Shown here piece after piece: positions 11,736 to 23,605 of a stretch of 64,000 nucleotides of DNA. This DNA comes from Anticarsia gemmatalis (Eukaryota; Arthropoda; Insecta; Lepidoptera; Erebidae): positions 62,001 through 126,000 of the forward strand of contig NC_134766.1 in assembly GCF_050436995.1 (NCBI RefSeq), written 5' to 3'. A program made the position numbers and the translations under genes. The notes under the pieces were generated by a model that worked only from the letters and a program-made list of their open reading frames with translations, was not told the DNA's origin and did no database searches. The first letter of the stretch is position 1. Each line of letters starts with the position of its first letter.

Positions 11736-14700
11736 CGCACCTCGCATATACAAGCAGCTATTAAAACATTAGCACTGTTACACCTATTAGGCTCCATTCA
11801 TATTGCTACATAGATGTAAAGACACTTATGATAAACAACCACACACTGTGTGTCTGTGTGGCAAACATCACTAGATTATGCATTTGAGATTGAGTGCCTT
11901 CTTTAGACGGCACTCAGTGCTTTTTCGAGATTCTAAAGTTGCATACAATGTTAGTCTTAGTTGTTAACAGTTAAGATAACCGATGCCACATGAGACTGGT
12001 ATAACGATGAAGATGAGCACCTAAAGAATTAACCACGGCTGTCAACGGTATATGAGAATGAGAATTCTTGCCTGTGTTGTTACGTATGTATGTATATGGT
12101 ACCTTGGTACGTGTCTGTGTCTGGAGATATAAACGGAACGTAATTGGTGTTTAGCGCCGGCTCTGAGCTCAAGCTTGAATAATTACCTGTCCTACAAGTC
12201 TACAACGATTACGTGATGAAATTATTTCGCAGACTAATTTACTAATTGAATTTTAAATATTAGAGTGGCGCAGTGGCGCCGCCCGGCGGCAACACCACGC
12301 TCACCGCGCCGTGGACTGTGGACTGTGGAGCCTCTCCACCTGACACCTTTGTCGTACATAAATTATGTTAATACAACCTTATTTTGTAACCACTGATCAT
12401 TATATTTGTGTTGCGTTAATGGATTTTTTGATGAATTAGTTTTTTAAACGAGTTACTTTTCTTTTTGTACGACTTTTATATTTTCTGTTAAATAAAGCGA
12501 CATTTTCCCCAAAGGATAAGGGTGTGGGTGTGAGACTGTAGGCATCGGCCCACACTTGAAATATTATGTTTAAACCACTTGTAATATTTATGACAGGTCG
12601 TTTTTTCAAGCCTCCCAGCTATAACAGAGAAATGAAAAATAAATCTTAGCTTGTTGTACTTGGGAATAGATACCTCAGGATCTACTGGAGGCACTGAGCA
12701 GACATGGTCTTTAAAGAACTCACCCGCTCCCACAAGAAAATCACTTCAAGTCAATAAATCCATAATTTTTTCTATTGGGAGTCCCCACAATAAATTCGTG
12801 ACCCAAATACCAAGAACACCCGGAAAATCACAGCTTCATAATAATGAGAGGTTTTTCCCGTTATTTTTGTTATAATTCGTACATAACGGATGTGTTTTGG
12901 ACAGCTGTCGGAATATTAACGACGGCTCGGTGTTTACGCGCTCCCCGCTCCCAGCTCCCTCGCTCTACGCTCTCTCGCACCACGCTCTACGCTCTACGCT
13001 GTACGCAGTGCGACACAATTACATCGTCAACAGTTCAGAGACAATGGGAGCTGACGGTGACGGTGTTGTGTTATGAGTTATAGTGTTAGACATAATGCGT
13101 ACCGTCTTTAAAGTAAACACAACGCAGGTGACTCCATCAAATCTGCTACGCAGACACAAATTGTAAAAAAAAATACGAATTCAGTCTCACAATAACCCTT
13201 TTAAAGGATATTTACTTAACCATTATATCAGTTAAAGCTCGTACACATCATAACAAACACATTTTCATAACTGTATTCACATCCCTCTCCTTCGTCCCCC
13301 TCCCCCCTCAACCCGCGGTCTCGGCACGACACTAACGTTTAGTGGTTAGTTTAGTGTTTTTCCAATAATGTGAACGATAAAACCTCGCAGTGGTGTACAC
13401 TACACACTATAAAGCTAGAGATACACTATGAGACAAATGCTCTGCATGAAAATCACAGATACATTAGCGGAAAAATGATATGTGCCGGCAACATGACAAG
13501 AAAAGCCGACCGCATTTGATATCGCAACTGTTGTCCACAGCAACTAGCGAAGTCCGGCGATGTCCCATTACTTCACAGAATAACCCGTAGAACATTTGTT
13601 CCACAGTGTATCCCTGTCTTCACGTACTATAATACTATAAAGTACAGCACATACTCTCAGACACGGCGGTACTTCACTGCGATTGATAGCGCGACCAGAC
13701 GGGGTTTATTTTAAACTATAAATGTCAATTGATAATGGATTTGATTGGTGTTTGTTGTTTAAGACAGAGATTTCATTTAACGAGTGTCTGATCACAGAAT
13801 TGATTTATAGCTGTTTACATCTACCTCAGACAGTTGTAGGTTATACCTAGGTACTACTACAGGATTAATTCAAGATTAACGGTGCTTCTTAGACTGTGTA
13901 TAGGTCAGAAATGTCAAGTCCTAAATCATTTGCTTTCAAGAAGCTCTAAAGCCACTACAAAACTCGCTTGTGAAATATACGCAATAATAAAAGAATAACA
14001 TAATTTTATATTACAGAATTAAATATTATTTGAAAGCTCAAAATAATACAGAATAAATACCAGCTAGCGACCTTTACAACTGAATAAACAGAGAGACATA
14101 CAACTGATCCCTTTAACCGCAATAATATAGCAGGTTCGGAGCCCGGCTCACAAACAAACACAACCTACCAATATATACACACTACACATACCTCTAGCAT
14201 CAGATAACCCGTGAAATTAGTTAGAGTTCACAAACTGTTTACGTTATTTATTATACGCGTATCGCCGGCACTGATGTTGCGAATCGTTAAATGTTACTGT
14301 TGTGCACAATATTGAAACTGTATTGTTATTACTGAAAGTAATTTCGATAACCCACTGATACAGTTAAATTATTAAAATTAGCCAATTACCGACCCACTGC
14401 GTACAATCAATAAGTTAGTATATAAGATTCAATTAACAACTTCATCCCCTTGGAAAGGTTTTCCGGGATAAAATCTATTTTGGCTGTCAATCTAAGTTCT
14501 ACTCACCGTGTGCAAAATTGCACAGAAATATTTTTTCTAGTTTTTATTATAAATCGTAACAATCACCTAGGCGTTAAAAATTCAATGCAAGTCTTTTCAT
14601 GGGAGCAAATTCTCTACAATATTTAAATTAGTAATTAATCGTCAATATTATTGAAAATTAATTACTTGTCACAGCCGAATATCTAACGTATTTAATTCAC

Positions 14701-16021
14701 AAGTAATGAAGCGCAGCAACAGAACATTTATCGTCAATAAAAACATATAAATGAGCCTCTCGAAAACCTCAGCTTTTCATGTGATTTACATTAATTTCTT
14801 TACAAGATGATATGATCCGTAACTGATTGGCATCAGCTAAGTGAAGCCCACTCATAGAGTACACGACGTAGGTTCAATGCCCCGAGGTCGTACGCAGCTG
14901 TAGAGGCTGTAGAGGCTGTAGTGGCGTAGAGGTTGTAGGCTTCGATCACAACTCAGCGCACTCCTCATTCAGTGCTCGAGAGTGCTTCAGGTTTTACATA
15001 AACCCACTTGCTTCTGAGAGCACGAACTAAGTACTCTATGGTACAGTCACGAGCAATTAATTAATGCAATCAACGTTGAAATTTTATATGAATAAATTAA
15101 GACAATTACGGGCACAAGATAAGTGGAGGCGAAAAACATAATAATAAGCATGAAATTCATACATAAAGTAAAATTGGATTAAGTAGCTGAAACACCTGAA
15201 AATTATAACGTATTTTTAAGTGTTCAAAACGCGAGGTTTTCAAGCTTAAAATAGAATGTTATATTTTTCAAAGAATATTTTTAAAACGTTTATTTTTTTT
15301 AATTGTTGCCCGTGACTGTCCGTTTGCCGTAGGGATTGCAATCCAATTAACAATATAATCAAAAGAGCCAATCACTTATGAAAAGACGCACTTTAAAACT
15401 TCAATCTCACTTTCTTTATTTTAAGCTCAGCACTTTAAAATTATACTAATTAGTTTTTCAAATTAAAAATTATTGATTTTTTAATGAATTACTCTTTACT
15501 GAAGTAATCGTTAACCTAGTAACTGCTCAATGGCGACTGAACAAAGGCAATAAAAACGGAATATTTTCTATGGATAATGTAAAGTATGTTCATTTATTAT
15601 TCTGTGACTAGGGGTAGGAATGTGTATTTGTATTTTTTTTAACCCTAGTTTCGAAAAATAAGTGAGGCTACTGTCCTATTTGTTAGAAGGAACGTTTAAA
15701 TAAAATTAACAAAGTACCTACGTCACGATCAAGATAGCGTCGCTTTTAATCATCACCGTCGTGTTAGCCAAATATTGTAAAGAAGAACATCTCATTTTGA
15801 AAGGAACACTCTTTAACATAAATATGCATAATGTACAAAAGCAGTGCAATATTAATAGTTAAGTAATTTCCATTAGCTCGCTAGTGAAACAAGGCTTAAG
15901 TTGTTTGTGAGAGTACAGCAGTACACCGGCACGCGGCGCGGCGTGTGTCTTACATGTAAACTCATTTGGAAGGAATAAAACTTGCTTGATCGCTTTGTGA
16001 CGTAGCTGTAGAGTGCTGTAG
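11736..16021. other. Long non-coding stretch with GC patches and small tandem motifs
   Basis: No convincing coding exon. Visible items: a 7 bp hairpin 'gagtgcc...ggcactc' at 11892-11915; a GC patch at 12265-12320; a degenerate 'cgctctacgctc' run at 12940-13010; a pyrimidine-rich C-tract at 13281-13316; and a degenerate 'ggctgtaga' tandem at 14895-14940. The patchiness would suit the introns or regulatory DNA of a large gene, but nothing proves that. Confidence 0.4.
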
Positions 16022-16026
16022 AGAGG

Positions 16027-16028
<2 letters not shown>

Positions 16029-16064
<36 letters not shown>
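16029..16064. repeat. (GA)n microsatellite
   Basis: About 17 uninterrupted GA dinucleotides. In insects such GAGA tracts can bind GAGA-factor-type proteins, but this tract has no obvious promoter beside it. Confidence 0.95.
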
Positions 16065-16068
<4 letters not shown>

Positions 16069-16255
16069 TCGTTGTGTCGTTCAATTTGTTGGCGGCTTCC
16101 TCTCGCTTCAGTGAAGTCAGTCAAGTGTTATAACGAGCGCACAATGAAGCCACTGAGGTGAAACAACTGCTCGAAATAAGCATTGCTTTATTAAATACGA
16201 GATGATTCGCTGTGGAGGTCTCATTAGAAGTTGAACCCATTACTCATTACCATTT

Positions 16256-16338
16256 TAACCCATTACTGTCCCAATGTTGGACAAGGGCCTCCTCCCAAAC
16301 GATAAAAGGTTAGGCCTTGAGTCCACCACGCTGGCCAA
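16256..16338 (-). mobile_element. Lepidopteran non-LTR 3' tail, copy 2
   Basis: Reverse complement of the tail seen at 57919-58017: 'ttggccagcgtggtggactc', 'aaggcctaac', then the 'gacagtaatgggtt' end, with a shortened middle. Probably an old 5'-truncated RTE-type LINE end. Confidence 0.7.
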
Positions 16339-18601
16339 ATTAAAAAGTGGTTCTAAAATAATTTACCGAAGAGTTCGTTTGTTATAGTGTTATCGCTGTA
16401 AATACTTTTTGGAACAAAATTATTCTCATTTCTGTAATAGCGTATGTTGTGCCATTTTACGCGTTATGAATGAAAAGAACAAATAGCAACAAGTAGTCGC
16501 TAAACTTAAGCAATGTTATCAAAGATTATTACGTTTCTCGGCGCAATCATATTCGACGGTTTACCATTGTAATAGCAATAATACTTGTACTCGTAGTTGA
16601 AGCATCTATTGTTGGAGTAACTACCAGTAATAAGTCAATGTGAAATAAGTGCGATATAGTATTGAAACTTTATAATACATATATAACGGTTACTTACTAC
16701 AACTTATTTACAACTACATAAACTTCTGTAAGCTTCAAGAGTCACAAATAAAATACCAATAAATTTTAAAAGAGACACAGACAATTACTTAGAAAATGTT
16801 AACAGAAAACAGACAATCTGTCTCCTCTCCGAGATCGTTAACCTAACGAACTTGCATCCACGTAACGAGACTCAGACGAGACTATTTCAATAAAATCAAT
16901 AGCAGACTAATAAAGCAGTTTGTTTCAATCACTGTTTGATATCAGCGCCGGCTTCAGTGCTTCAGGGCTTCAGTGCTTCAGCTCAGAAATACGATTTAAT
17001 AAACAATTTGTAGGAGCGCTTCATTCAATATCAGTAATATAACGTAGTAAGAGCCAGTACGAGGCAGTGAGAGGCGCGCACTGAATACTAATCACCTTAT
17101 ATACGCAGATATGAGATCGTAGCGCTGCTGGAACCATGTCGCTGAATCTCTCAATGAAAGAAATGATATGATAACGAGATTATTCGTATTAATGGCTAAA
17201 TGTTTACAAAGTTAACATGGTCGGTTGGTTGTTTTTAATAGGATAAAGTTAAGTTTCTTGCAGTCAAAAATTTGAACAAAGAATGGACATAGATAAGAAA
17301 ATTCTAGGGTCGTAAAGGGTTTGAGAGAATACTTTTTGTCGTGTATGGAAAGCATAAGAGAATACCTTTAAATCGCCTAACAAAAGCGCTTAAAAACTAA
17401 ATGTTGACCACCACGAAACTATCTTAAGTGACTTCCAAAACATGTAGTGAATTATCATAGCAGCAAGCCCTGATGACTATTAAACAGTGGTTCAAGATTA
17501 GCATCAGTATCCGTCGAAATATATTCGGAACAGAATGCACGTCAGTAGCGTACAATATAAACCTAGTATTAATACAAGTCTGAATAAAATCTATTTTTAA
17601 TTCGTACGAGTGCGGCTGGTCGAAGCAGATAAATCTGAAATAAAGCTGCAGCAGATGAGCGCTGCAGCCGACGTGAGGGGAGAGGAGGGGCGAGAGGGGA
17701 GGGGGGGGGGTTGTATTAATAGGCTTTCTATTCTACAGTCACACGTGGCCGCTTCACTGACGATGTGGATTGCACTCACTACGACACCCCCAACAGTCCC
17801 GGGGTGCTGGGGCGTTTTTATTTTGAGAATGACGTGTCGTGTTAAGTGATATCTGCCGTCGATGTTATTGAGATTTGAAGGGTGTGTGACAAATATATGG
17901 ATGTATGCAGCGTATATAATATTTGTAGTTACGATCTTCAGTAGGGAAAAATTTAACAAGGGTTTCTGGCATTTTCATTTTGACACCAAAGTTATAGCAA
18001 AAGTGTATCTCATATGTCAGAATGATTTCTCACTTAAATACGGCATATAAAATTATTATAGCATACAAACCGTCTTCTTTGATAAAGAACCATTGAATAT
18101 TACGCAAGAAATAGACCCGGTAAAAGAAGGAGCGAGTAAAACACCGTATAATCAAAAGAATTTTAAGCTAACTTGTTCCGACCCCGGATCGCGGGTCAGC
18201 GCGATAGGACCTTTTCCTGTCTTGTGGGTTTCTACCCACGTGCAGATTTCTTTTAAAATCACAATATGTATGAAGTGATAGGACGCGGGCGGCTCGATTG
18301 CGGATAAAAATCTGCAAGGAGATCGGCGTTTTAATACATCTTACCGTATAAAACAGTGATTAAAATATTACAAGCATTAATTTCTTTTGCAATAGAGCGT
18401 GGTATTGTAACCTTAGCTTCTACTTAGTAAGTGAAGTGATCAGCTCAGAGTATTTAAAGGGTATTAGCCGCAGCGCGGGCACGGGGGCAGGCAGAGCCGC
18501 GCTACGATGTACAGCGCAAGATTAGCAGATCTAATTAAATGAACGAGGACATTCGGATTACAGGCTTTAGCTATCTTTACGAGCGATACACGGTATGTTA
18601 C
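16339..18601. other. Non-coding stretch with a G-rich tract
   Basis: No gene recognised. A cluster of 'gcttcag' repeats lies at 16958-16985. At 17676-17711 a strongly G-rich tract ends in about twelve consecutive G, another G-quadruplex-type sequence. A mixed GC patch lies at 18180-18300. Confidence 0.4.
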
Positions 18602-18602
18602 A

Positions 18603-18632
18603 CTAGCTGACCTGCGCGGCTTTACTCGCGTG
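18603..18632 (-). mobile_element. Helitron-like terminal fragment
   Basis: CTAGCTGACCTGCGCGGCTT followed by 'tactcgcgtg' closely resembles the start of the repeats at 33888 and 34430. Read on the minus strand, this is the CTAG-ending 3' terminus. Nothing recognisable of the rest of the element follows. Confidence 0.45.
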
Positions 18633-18639
18633 ATGCGAA

Positions 18640-19670
18640 GTGTAAGTCTATTTGTCTGCTTGTTAGGTTTATTGATGAAACGCAACTTGGAAATAGTTAT
18701 AGACCCGAAATTAAACAAAAGCTAATTTAAAAAAAGTGTTTTTGTTTTTACACAAAAGTAAAGTTGCTTATTTACCTATCCCATCCCTAATCGCTATCCA
18801 CAGATAATATATTGTTACTGACCGTGACCCGTGTATCATGTACTTTAGTTCAATAGCACAATTACAGCGTTAATTAGGTTTAGACAGGGCATTAACTGGG
18901 GCTTTACTCATCACCCCGTTATTATGACGTCTAGTCATGCTACACTCTACACGGGGGTGTAATTCAGCGCTCCTATTACTTAATTACTCGTTAGTACTAT
19001 CAGCTGTATAAATAATGTGTTTGTAGAGCGGGCACATTAGTTCGATACTAGTTGATACGTAAAACTATTACTACTATTATAACTTATATTTAGACAAACT
19101 GTGAGACATTTGGCACCTGTGTATTGATCGACGGATATTATACTCGAGCTTGTTAAAATACTGATTTATTTGTATCGTTCTAATAACCCACTGTATTGTT
19201 ATATTATTATTGCCTCAGTATCTTGTTGTATCTCGTTTACAAACATACAAACAACAGGCACTTAGTACAACCAAACTACGTAGAAATCGAGCCTCGTGGG
19301 GTGTGGCGGTACTGGCAGGGTTACCAATATAACCACTACACCGTGGTCGTCTTTTTATACTGATATATAGGTTCGCTGCCGGTTAATATTTTGTAGTGTA
19401 TGTTATTCAAACATTTATATACAAATTTATTGTAAGATTTATATGTGCGTGACGGAATAACTACCCTTCGTGCTATGTTGTAAATTTTTTGTTGAACGTT
19501 AACATAACATTTTTAATTTTAGATACTGTTGTATTACACAACTTGTACTATATAATAGTTATACGCCCTAAAACTAAAGCGTAACATTGTGGAGAGATAT
19601 TACATATTAGTTCGATATTAATATTGATAATAATTATAATTTACGTCAATAATGTTTAGTGATGAACGTC
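18640..19670. other. Non-coding AT-rich stretch
   Basis: No gene or repeat recognised. An 84-codon minus-strand frame at 18464-18718 overlaps the Helitron-like fragment and shows no family signature. Confidence 0.4.
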
Positions 19671-19705
19671 TGACGCCTGACGTGTGACGTGTGACGTGTG
19701 ACGTC
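19671..19705. promoter_or_regulatory. Five-copy TGACGTG tandem (CRE/bZIP-like motif cluster)
   Basis: Five contiguous 7 bp units: TGACGCC, TGACGTG three times, TGACGTC. TGACGT is the core recognised by CREB/ATF-type bZIP proteins, and the final unit, followed by G, is close to the CRE half-site palindrome. It lies about 450 bp downstream, in transcript sense, of the candidate minus-strand promoter near 20138. Regulatory function is inferred; a simple tandem expansion is the alternative. Confidence 0.4.
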
Positions 19706-20020
19706 GCTCGCGATGGATGAATATGAATGTCAATCATTTATACATTGTTTATGAGACTGAACAACATCGATCATCGCTTTCATTTGAACGGAACACGATA
19801 CCGAGGGCTATGGTTTAACGAGTAATTCGGGGTGAAGTTATAATCGCATATAATAATTAAATGTTGACTAATTATGAAAGGTTAATAGATCTAATCTTTA
19901 GAATAGTTTTCATTTGGCGTGTGGTTGTTGTAGAAACATTTGTAATTTGTCTAAATTCGCCGTTTGACTGTTTTTACCGACTGTTAAAGAGTCGCGACTA
20001 CTTTAGCAGGACACACTCAC

Positions 20021-20138
20021 CTTGGTACAGGTGTCCATGTCGTATCCATTATCGTCTGTCCGCCGCCGCGCCGCTCCCCGGCACGCGTCGCTCGCCACAC
20101 TTCACCTCACACCAATCAGTGAAACATCGCTCATCACT
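20021..20138 (-). other. Candidate first exon with start codon and splice donor
   Basis: On the minus strand a GC-rich leader is followed by two possible ATG codons (20049 and 20038) and then the exon/intron boundary AAG|GTGAGT at 20021/20020, a perfect donor consensus. From 20049 the peptide would be MDTTWTPVP plus two bases of a codon; from 20038 it would be MDTCTK in phase 0. An arthropod-type initiator TCAGT lies on the minus strand with A at 20138, giving a leader of about 90-100 nt. No downstream exon could be identified, so the gene is unknown. Chance occurrence is possible. Confidence 0.35.
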
Positions 20139-20320
20139 GAACCACTTTGAATTCATTCACAACTTTACCATTTAAACTTTTATTTAATTTCAACCGCCCA
20201 CGAGCACCGCCGAACTTTGCCGGAATTTCACGAAGTTGCGGTTCCACTTTTGAATTGAGCTATCTAATTGGTCAGTTCGCCACAGAAACGCTCTGATTGG
20301 GTTATATCGTTATAATTGAA
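20139..20320 (-). promoter_or_regulatory. Candidate core promoter upstream region
   Basis: Upstream of the TCAGT initiator on the minus strand there is an AT-rich 'attaaataaaag' about 45 bp away. Two CCAAT-type boxes follow at about 20262-20270 and 20290-20300 ('ccaatcag', 'gaccaattag'), with CpG-containing sequence between. These are generic promoter marks and no transcript evidence is available. Confidence 0.3.
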
Positions 20321-20597
20321 CGAGCGCAGATTGTTTGTTTATTGTTTATTGTTTATTCTGTTTGTCGAGTTCACAATCCCGCGGACGATTTAAATACTTA
20401 CATAATATAATACAATAAGTTTGTCAAACAAATTATTCGTCGCCATGTTGCACGTCTGATTAAACTTGCGCCGTCAATTCACGCGAGCGTCACTTAAACA
20501 CATTTCACAAACGTTTAAAACTTTTATTTTTTTAAACTTTTCTTATCTTCAGAGAAAATAACTTTTTGTGCGCGAACAGAATGAAAATGTTATAAAA

Positions 20598-20775
20598 GAA
20601 CATAGTATGCGTGTGTGCGAGCGGTCGGCCGGTGTCGGTCGCCGTAGTCAGTGTAGACAGTGTAGGCAGTGTCGGGCAGCGCGCGTCGGTCGGCGGCGGT
20701 CGAGGCGAGTGGCTGACCGGTGGCCACTTTTCACCCCTGCGTTTTGGGGCGTCGCCGGCGGCGCAATTAATAAGC
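20598..20775. promoter_or_regulatory. CpG-rich block, possible promoter or leader exon
   Basis: Unusually CpG-rich for this window ('cgggcagcgcgcgtcggtcg' and neighbours). It contains a plus-strand TCAGT initiator-like motif at about 20648, then repeated 'agtgtaggcagtg'. It lies about 500 bp from the minus-strand candidate initiator at 20138, so a divergent promoter pair is possible. The open frames here look like composition effects. Confidence 0.3.
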
Positions 20776-21079
20776 GAGGGCGATTTATCTTCGCCTCGTT
20801 TATGACCATTTTATCGCAGTTTCAGTGTTATGAATGGCTTTTGAAAGGGTTGTGGAATATCCGTGTGGGCTGACTGTGCTTTGTTATAAGGAGTTAAACC
20901 AATGTTTTATTGTTTTTGCAAAGCGTTTTTATTTACCCTTTGGCGCTAGTTTTTTACAAATAACACATAGCGCTGTACGTATTTCTGTATTTAAAAATAA
21001 ATACAAAGATCTATTTTTTAAGTAAAGTTATTATCTAATAGATCACAGCATCGGCTGGTCAGTATAACAAGCTCGCTAT

Positions 21080-21215
21080 CCCTCGTGTCTCGCGGCGCGT
21101 GGGTGCGTCATTGCGAACAAGCATGACGTCCGTGTGTTTGTGGACAATCGCGCTGATTGGCGGGCGTCATGTCCGGCGTGACTTCATCACCACGCCGCCG
21201 CGCCGCACTGATTAC
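21080..21215. other. Second CpG-rich block
   Basis: GC- and CpG-rich sequence ('ctcgcggcgcgtgggtgcg', 'cacgccgccgcgccgcac') about 300 bp after the previous block. No splice site or ATG-initiated frame stands out. It may belong to the same promoter-like island. Confidence 0.3.
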
Positions 21216-22837
21216 CAACTAGTGTCAGCTCACGACAGTTTTACTACAAGCACTACACTAGCTGATAGTGATGAAGAACTTGATTAGGAACTGATTAAGA
21301 TGAAGATTGTTGATCGTATGATATGTAATATCTGTGATCGAAATAGGCCGCATTCTACTTCGTGTATCATGGAAATAACTATATTGTTAACACTCGCGAC
21401 TTGAACACATTATATTATAATGCAACGGGTCTGAAGCAAGATTGAATATTAAAGGTTTATGACACGATGTATCCACCGACCAACATCGGCGTTGGTCGCG
21501 GCCGCACTGACGTATCTTTGTGTAGCGCGAGTTTCTACGACTACCCTCACTTGATCTTCACTATTTTCTGTCTTTCTGATACAGTTGTAAGCTAGTCATA
21601 GACATCAATTGTAGTTGTTAGTATAAAAAAAAAGTTTCATTGCAACAGTTTAATCTTGATTAGGTTTAAAAAATGAGGTACTTTAAAGATTAGGGGTTGA
21701 TCTGTTATAATTTAAAACCAATGGGCTGATTTCAATTCGTTTATTTCGTTTTCGACGAACGTTTATTACTTATTGATTTTCTACACATTAAAAATTTAAG
21801 GTGTTATAAAGTCTAGTACCTATAACAAACTAACTACTAACTAAACTGACCACTACTGGCGGACCAGTCTACAACCATTGTTCTAGCTCTAACCGCGCTG
21901 TCAATAACTTATCAACGTGGCTTGATTCCCAGTTCGTCAGTCCACGTGGTCGGAACTTCGGCACCAAACTCACGTCGTAACAGTCTCGCTCTCCCGCCAC
22001 ACGTGTCAGGTACACGGTCTCAAACAAATGTCAAGGCTCTATTTAATATATTATGTATTCTTTGAACATTATTTTTACTCGTGACTTCACCTGGAACCAA
22101 TTAATGAGGGCACCCAAGGAGAGGAAAATGTAACGTCCTGTTTGAAATATAACGTAGATACTAAGAAATACTGGCTATTTGTTCATTTCGTTTAGAACTA
22201 CGTGGAATTTATTTTCCATCACAAAGGACTATGAAAATACCCGGAAAAGTATAAAACTACTACACTATTTACTAATGCACGCAAGTGTGTCTTAAACTTG
22301 ACGAAATACATATACTTCAGGCTATATAACTTCTGCCTACCACATAAATATATTTAAACCAAAATTCTTTTTTGTTATATTTTTATTGTTAATTTTCCTT
22401 GTAAAATTTTGAACGTTATAAGCCATAGCCTCTGTAGATTGTATAGTAGTGATACTTATATTGTTCATGCCTGTACAGTAGTCGCAGTACTAGTATAAAG
22501 TACAAGTCCCGCACACCGCCAGCTCGTTATAAAAGTGTACGAGTTGCGAAACTACACAACAATTGAAACTCGCCGCACAATTGATTCCGCTGACTCGGGA
22601 CCTTCCAGCCTTCCACCTCACCTACATACATACCAACGTACAAACCTACTGTGAACCATTTGTAGGGAAATCTGAGTCAAACGACGCACTAAGCGGCGGA
22701 GGACATATTACACTCACGGAAGCTTTACTTTGTTGCATTTTAAAAGGCATCTCATACATAAAGATCGATCTTAAGATTTTACGAACTGAACTCTTATAAA
22801 ACCAAGAGAAAAGACTAGGTAAATCGGTTTTGTGTCC

Positions 22838-22904
22838 ATTTTTCACGTGAAAACTGAGAAACAGATTTGTTTTTTCACGTGAAGAAAATTGAAAAACAGA
22901 TTTG
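22838..22904. repeat. Tandem pair of ~33 bp units, each with TCACGTGA
   Basis: Two adjacent units of pattern 'ttttcacgtgaa...aacagatttg' (22838-22869 and 22870-22904). Each contains the 8 bp palindrome TCACGTGA; the CACGTG cores are at 22844-22849 and 22876-22881. CACGTG is the E-box bound by bHLH proteins such as Clock/Cycle, Myc and MITF-type factors. The duplication is seen directly; binding is inferred. Confidence 0.6.
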
Positions 22905-23286
22905 TTTGGGTGAAAGATTTTAATTAGATTAGATAAATATTTTTTTCCGCGAACTGACCCACCAAGCCGGTTTGATTTATACATCAAAGTGTAACTAGGC
23001 TCGGTGCTTTCTACCTGACTCCTACACAGAGAGGTTAATCTGAATGGTCTAAAACCAACACGGGAGTAGTGCGGGAGTGTGTGCACGAACACGAAACAAT
23101 CGCGTTAGTTGATTCTGTTTGTTGCGGACAGTGCATCAGTGTGGGGACTCGTGACTAGTCGTGACTATGGACCAAACTGACTTAGTAATCATATTATGTT
23201 TGGACGGTGCAGGTGATCGCTGTGCCGCAGTGTAGTTTGGGCTGTTATTGCTAGAAATATGTGTTACGATCTCAGTTTTTCCTCTC

Positions 23287-23350
23287 TATCCTACTAATAG
23301 TATAAATGTGAAAGTTTGCATATATGGATGAACGTATGTTTGTTACTTTT
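23287..23350 (+). mobile_element. Fragment of a common lepidopteran short repeat
   Basis: 'atcctactaatagtataaat' followed by 'gtgaaagtttg...tgtttgttac' matches a very abundant lepidopteran sequence of consensus 'tactaatattataaatgcga aagtttg'. It is often attributed to non-autonomous Helitron- or MITE-type elements. Only about 60 bp is recognisable. Confidence 0.5.
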
Positions 23351-23464
23351 ACAAGGAAAAATTAAATGTCGTACACTGATAGCTTATAACCTGGATTAAC
23401 ACATGCGATACTTTATACCTCGAGTCCTTGAGTCCAGAAGCTAGCATATTCTATTTTAAAAAAC

Positions 23465-23605
23465 ATCTGCACTAAGTGTTGCTCTTTCCAGAACTTTTAC
23501 ATGACAAGATACCAATATTCGTGGATCGCACAAATATTTGTTCTTGTAGAGATCGTACCCACGACCCCCCAACGCAGAGGTAGCACTGTGGCAGCCACCT
23601 TGACC
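23465..23605 (-). mobile_element. tRNA-derived SINE, family A, copy
   Basis: On the minus strand: 'aaggtggctgccacagtgct', then 'ggtcgtgggtacgatctc' (B-box), then 'atttgtgcgatccac', then a degraded end 'caacacttagtgcag'. The order and wording parallel the copies at 32408-32600 and 62641-62816, so this is an older, diverged member of the same family. Confidence 0.65.

Noticed and set aside
20568..21287. Arg/Gly/Ala-rich frames in the CpG-rich blocks
   Set aside because: GC-rich DNA lacks stop codons. The frames overlap each other, and several use GTG or other non-ATG starts.
22646..23092. 148-codon minus-strand frame
   Set aside because: Longest unexplained frame outside known genes, but it crosses the tandem E-box repeat, shows no domain or signal peptide, and has a composition like translated non-coding DNA.
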